DNA of 24,806 bases from CAYYJM01 sp964471755. Its GTDB lineage: Bacteria > Planctomycetota > Planctomycetia > Gemmatales > Gemmataceae. Positions within the stretch are counted from its first letter, which is position 1. The number at the start of each line of letters is the position of its first letter. The notes beneath the pieces are model-generated. The model saw nothing but the letters and a program-made list of their open reading frames with translations, had not been told where the DNA came from and ran no database searches. The position numbers were made by a program, and so were the translations under genes. Of the stretch, positions 21,046 through 24,806 are shown piece after piece. The DNA is taken from assembly GCA_964471755.1 (NCBI GenBank), contig CAYYJM010000066.1, positions 1 to 24,806 on the forward strand. The letters run 5' to 3'.

Positions 21046-24000
21046 ATGCTTCGCTCCCTGCTCTTGATCCCGGCTGTATTCGCTCTCGCCGTCGGATTCG
21101 CGGCCGCCCCGGACGACGTCGTCCTGATCGCCAACGGCCAGGCAAAATGCGTGATCGTGGTCGATGCCGGCCTCCTGGCCGCTGACAGGCCGCTGCCAGC
21201 GACCTTCGTCGCCGCCGAGACGGAACGTCAGCGTCAGCGTCTGCGTGAATCGGTCAAGGATCTGGCCCACTATCTCGGCAAGATGTCCGGGGCGAAGCTC
21301 GACATCGTCACGGCTCCACCGGCACCGGGCGACCGGCGCGTCCGCGTTTTCGTCGGTGCCCCGGCCGTGGCCGTGTTCGGGCCACCGGGTAAGACCGCGC
21401 CGTACAAGCAGGGCTTTCGCCTGGTTGCTTCCGCCAGGGGCGTCGGCCTGCTCGGCGAGTCGGACCTGGCCACGAGCTACGCCATCTACGAACTGCTCGA
21501 TCGGCTCGGCTGCCGCTGGTTCATGCCCAGCGAACTGGGCGAGGTCATCCCGACGCAGCGGACCATCTCGCTCAAGGCGGTTGACTTCTCGTCCGCGCCG
21601 GCCACGATCTACCGCGGCATCATCTACGGCGACGAGGCGTACAAGCGGCGCAATCGTCTGGGCGGACTCCTGCTCAGTGCCGGTCACGCGCTGGAGATGT
21701 ACATCACGAAGGAGGACCGCGAGAAGCACCCGGAATGGCGAGCGACCATCGACGGTCAGCCGCACCCGCACCGGCTCAAGTGGAGTAGCGCCCCTCTGGC
21801 CGAGGCCCTCGCCGAGCGGCTGATCAGCCGGCATGCGAAAGATCCGCACCCGTCGTATTCCCTCTCTCCCGACGACGGAGCCAACTGGGACGAGTCGGCC
21901 GAGGATAAGGCCCTGGATGCTGGCGATTACGACACGAACCATCAGCAAACGTCCATCACCGATCGCCTGCTCGTCCTGTGCAACCGCGTCGCGGCGAAGG
22001 TCGCCACGAAGGATCCGGACGTTCTGTTCGGCATGCTCGCCTACGTCCAGTACACCCGACCGCCGGTTCGCGAGACGGTCCACCCGAACATCGTGCCGCA
22101 GATCGCGCCGATCTCCTATAGCCGGGGGCATCCGATGACGGACGACCGCGTCCCTGGCAACAAGGATCTCCGCCATCTCATCGAGGGCTGGGGCAAGAAG
22201 GCCCATGCGACGTCGATGTACTTCTACGCCTACAACCTCGCCGAGCCGTCCGCCCCGCAGCCGTTCCTGACCAAGTGGGGCGTCGATGTGCCGATCGCCC
22301 TGAAGAATAATTGCAAGTTCTGGCAGCCGGAGACGCTGCCGAGCTTCGAGGTCAACCTCCACGCCGTGTACATGGGCGGCCGGCTGGCGTGGGATCCGAA
22401 CCAGAAACCCGAGGACGTCTACGCCGACATCAACACGAAGTTCTACGGTGCCGCCGCGAAGGCGATGACAGCTTACTGGCAGTTCGTCGATGGCGTGTGG
22501 GTGAACACGCCCGAGTATTCCGGCTGCGGCTTCGGCTACCTACGCCGTTGGACGCCGGCCCGGATGCAGGAAGCGCGTCGGCTTCTCGACGCCGGTCTGG
22601 CCGCCTGCAAGACGCCGACCGAGAAGGCCCGCGTCGGCCTGGCCGAGGATTCGCTCCGCCAGTTCGAGCTGTTCATGAAACTGCGCCGCGATCAGGCCGA
22701 GGGCCGCTTTGCCAGCCTGGCCGAGGACGCGGCGACGTGGCGCAGGCGTCACGTCGAACTGGGCGAGAAGTATCGCGATCAGTTCTGTTTCACGCGCGTA
22801 CCGTGGTCGCCGCACACCGTCGCGGGAGGGTACTTCGGTCAGTTCTATCAGCAGACCTACGACGACGCCGCACGCATCGCGAAGCACTTCGATCTGCTGA
22901 CCACGCCGCCGCTGCGGACCTTCCGCTATCACACCGATCCGGCCGGCACGGGCGAGGCGGCCGGCTGGGCGAAGCCGGACTTCGCCGACACCGCCTGGGA
23001 GACGACCGACGTCTGCACCCAGACGTGGAGTACGCTCGACCTGCACGACTACTTCAAGTCGGTCTGGTATCGCACCGACATAAAGCTGCCAGCCGTACCA
23101 AAGGGCCGCCGCGTCTTCCTCTGGCTGGGCAGCTTCGACGGCAGCGTGAAGGTCTTCGTCAACGGCAAACTCGTCCGCCACAAGGGCGGCGACGGCAAGC
23201 TGGCGGACGAGGTGACGGGCTACTGTCAGCCATTCTCGTTCGACATCACGAACGTCGCGAAGGAAGGGGCGAACTCGATCGCCCTGTTCTGCACGCGGAA
23301 GGAATTCAACGAACTGGGCACGGGCGGCCTGCTGGCTCCGGTGGCTGTCTACGCCGAGCGGGCTCCGAAATGGGTGCCGGCCACGGCCCACGCCGTCCCG
23401 AAGGAAACCGCCACGGAAGGCGAGGGCTACTTCTCGATCATCGAGGGCCACAACGGCCGGCTCTACGTCGGCACCCACGCCAACGCCGTCAATGCCTGGC
23501 TCGTCGAGTTCGACCCGGCCACGAAGAAGATGAAGATCGTCGTCGATTGTCACAAGGCCATCGGCAAGGACCTCAAGGGCTTCGGAGCGCAGGCCAAGAT
23601 CCACACGCGGAACAATGTCGGCAAGCTCACCGGCAAGATCTACTTCGGCACCAAGCAGGGCTATCCGAACAAGGACGAGAAGCGCGAGGACTATCCCGGT
23701 GGCTACCCGATGGTCTACGATCCGAAGACGGGCGAGACGAAGGTCTACCCGATCCCGGTCAAGCACCACGGCATCAACAGCATCACGCCGGACGAGGAGC
23801 GCGGCGTCGCCTACATCTCGACGTGTTCCGATGGCCGGCCCGGGCCTGGTGAGAACTCGATCTTCCTCGTCCTCGACCTGAAGACGGGCAAGTACCGCGA
23901 ACTGATCGACACGCAGCACATCTACGGCTTCATCGTCCTGGACCATCTGGGTCGGGCGTACCATCCGCTCCTGGGTGGCGACATCGCTCGCTACGACCCG

Positions 24001-24591
24001 AAGACGGAGAAACTCGAACGGCTCAAGCAGACGATCGACGGCCGGGCTCCACGGCCCGAGACGCACCTGGCCGACCAGCCGCGGACGCATCCGATCAACT
24101 GGGACGTCTCGCCCGATGGCAAGACGCTCTTCTGCGTGCCGATGAGTACGAACCATCTGTACGCCTATGACCTGACGGCGACGGGAAAGACGCTGCCGGG
24201 CCGCGACCTCGGCCTGCTCGTGCCGACGGCCACCGGCACGGACTGCCGGGCTCTCTGCGTTGGTCCGGGCGGCCGCGTCTGGGCATCGGTAACCTGCTCC
24301 AGCGCCTGGGGCATCGACATGCATCACATCGTGAGCTACACGCCAGGGCACAAGGCTCCAAAGGATCACGGCCCGGTCGCGATCAAGAACCCCGACTACA
24401 CGCGATTCACCGACGGTGCGGGCAAACTGCTGCCGTATCACCTCGGCACGTTCAAGACGCCGGATGGCGTCGTCACGTCGAAGTACGTGACGCTCGGCGT
24501 CTGCCAGACGAAGGCGGGCGGTGTGTACGTCCTGATGCTGAGTCCGTACACGGTGTTGGAGATCGCGCCGGAGGCGGTGCCGCCGGGTTGA
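21046..24591 (+). CDS. Secreted DUF4838 protein with jelly-roll and beta-propeller domains
   Basis: The 1181-residue protein has a signal peptide (LRSLLLIPAVFALAVGFAA). Residues about 25-180 look like the non-catalytic N-terminal domain of alpha-glucuronidase-type hydrolases (DLATSYAIYELLDRLGCRWF). A DUF4838 region follows (about 190-480, with YFYAYNLAEP and VYMGGRLAWDPNQ). A beta-galactosidase-type jelly roll spans about 640-770 (WYRTDIKLPAVPKGRRVFLW, KVFVNGKLV), and a C-terminal beta-propeller about 790-1181 (repeated YDPKTGE, FDPATKK and SPDGKTL). It is probably a polysaccharide-acting or -binding protein outside the cell; catalytic residues are not identified. GGAGG is 7 nt before ATG 21046; the frame opens 22 codons earlier without a ribosome site or signal peptide. 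It is divergent from mutM. Confidence 0.88.
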   Translation: MLRSLLLIPAVFALAVGFAAAPDDVVLIANGQAKCVIVVDAGLLAADRPLPATFVAAETERQRQRLRESVKDLAHYLGKMSGAKLDIVTAPPAPGDRRVRVFVGAPAVAVFGPPGKTAPYKQGFRLVASARGVGLLGESDLATSYAIYELLDRLGCRWFMPSELGEVIPTQRTISLKAVDFSSAPATIYRGIIYGDEAYKRRNRLGGLLLSAGHALEMYITKEDREKHPEWRATIDGQPHPHRLKWSSAPLAEALAERLISRHAKDPHPSYSLSPDDGANWDESAEDKALDAGDYDTNHQQTSITDRLLVLCNRVAAKVATKDPDVLFGMLAYVQYTRPPVRETVHPNIVPQIAPISYSRGHPMTDDRVPGNKDLRHLIEGWGKKAHATSMYFYAYNLAEPSAPQPFLTKWGVDVPIALKNNCKFWQPETLPSFEVNLHAVYMGGRLAWDPNQKPEDVYADINTKFYGAAAKAMTAYWQFVDGVWVNTPEYSGCGFGYLRRWTPARMQEARRLLDAGLAACKTPTEKARVGLAEDSLRQFELFMKLRRDQAEGRFASLAEDAATWRRRHVELGEKYRDQFCFTRVPWSPHTVAGGYFGQFYQQTYDDAARIAKHFDLLTTPPLRTFRYHTDPAGTGEAAGWAKPDFADTAWETTDVCTQTWSTLDLHDYFKSVWYRTDIKLPAVPKGRRVFLWLGSFDGSVKVFVNGKLVRHKGGDGKLADEVTGYCQPFSFDITNVAKEGANSIALFCTRKEFNELGTGGLLAPVAVYAERAPKWVPATAHAVPKETATEGEGYFSIIEGHNGRLYVGTHANAVNAWLVEFDPATKKMKIVVDCHKAIGKDLKGFGAQAKIHTRNNVGKLTGKIYFGTKQGYPNKDEKREDYPGGYPMVYDPKTGETKVYPIPVKHHGINSITPDEERGVAYISTCSDGRPGPGENSIFLVLDLKTGKYRELIDTQHIYGFIVLDHLGRAYHPLLGGDIARYDPKTEKLERLKQTIDGRAPRPETHLADQPRTHPINWDVSPDGKTLFCVPMSTNHLYAYDLTATGKTLPGRDLGLLVPTATGTDCRALCVGPGGRVWASVTCSSAWGIDMHHIVSYTPGHKAPKDHGPVAIKNPDYTRFTDGAGKLLPYHLGTFKTPDGVVTSKYVTLGVCQTKAGGVYVLMLSPYTVLEIAPEAVPPG

Positions 24592-24600
24592 CGAGGTGCG

Positions 24601-24765
24601 TGTCAGAGCCGCGCACGCAGCGAGGCCGCAGGCCGAGCGGAGTAAGCGCACCAGGGCCCGGACCATTGGGCGGTGGTGCGCATCCTCCGCCCTGCCGTAC
24701 AGGTGGTGGTGCGCTTACTCCGCTCGGCCTGCGGCCTCGCTGCGTGCGCGACTCTGTCAGAGCCG
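24601..24765. repeat. MITE-like element: 43-44-bp inverted repeat flanked by 10-11-bp direct repeats
   Basis: Arms 24610-24653 and 24707-24750 are perfect reverse complements (44 bp), separated by 53 nt. Flanking them, TGTCAGAGCCG occurs at 24601-24611 and 24755-24765 in direct orientation. The interior repeats GGTGGTGCGC, once alone and once at the start of the right arm. It lies just after the DUF4838 stop. It contains no gene. It could be a small non-autonomous mobile element or a strong bidirectional terminator. Confidence 0.75.
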
Positions 24766-24806
24766 GAGGCCGGGAGGGTTCGATTGTGGAAAACCCGGCG
24801 CGCACC

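Noticed and set aside
22540..24666. 708-residue minus-strand open frame
   Set aside because: It is antisense to the DUF4838 gene, Arg/Val/Asp-rich as expected from codon bias in GC-rich DNA, and has no family motif.

Overview
The window looks like a draft scaffold from a GC-rich planctomycete, most likely Gemmataceae-like. This rests on family content rather than on any single marker. Typical planctomycete elements are a DUF1559 pseudopilin-like protein followed by a small lipoprotein, a Tat-exported DUF1501 protein, very large secreted WD40 proteins, a cytochrome c/WD40 fusion, secreted TPR proteins, and many small GC-rich palindromic repeats between genes. A run of 10 Ns at 13307-13316 shows that it is an assembly product.

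Layout. 61-1662 (+): DUF1559 protein and lipoprotein. 1725-4654 (-): DNA polymerase III delta (holA), a 70-aa membrane peptide and a TPR membrane protein, with two clusters of one 29-nt hairpin repeat family. 4829-6163 (-): DUF1501 protein. 6351-8813 (+): secreted WD40 protein. 8828-10443 (-): a compact block of four small genes in two pairs, each pair overlapping by 4 nt (NADAR protein plus an 89-aa protein; DUF7689-like putative cysteine hydrolase plus a 111-aa partner). 10532-12211 (-): secreted TPR protein. 12389-13752 (+): a Cys/Met-metabolism PLP enzyme, interrupted by the gap and about 190 nt of apparently foreign sequence. 13906-17248 (+): cytochrome c/WD40 protein, DJ-1/PfpI protein, HAD phosphatase and MsrB. 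17279-18203: a divergent P-loop kinase/HAD phosphatase pair whose start codons lie 25 nt apart. 18217-20883 (-): mutM and a heme-binding sensor histidine kinase in one likely operon. 21046-24591 (+): a 1181-aa secreted DUF4838 protein with jelly-roll and beta-propeller parts. 24601-24765: a large inverted repeat bracketed by direct repeats.

How the genes may work together. Most of the window is housekeeping or cell-surface functions. Several genes between 15.4 and 20.9 kb (DJ-1-like, MsrB, MutM, heme-type sensor kinase) fit protection from oxidative damage, but only mutM and the kinase are closely coupled. The most system-like stretch is the block of small overlapping gene pairs at 8828-10443. 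The clearest technical problem is the chimeric join inside the PLP enzyme: removing 13307-13503 restores one intact 388-residue frame.
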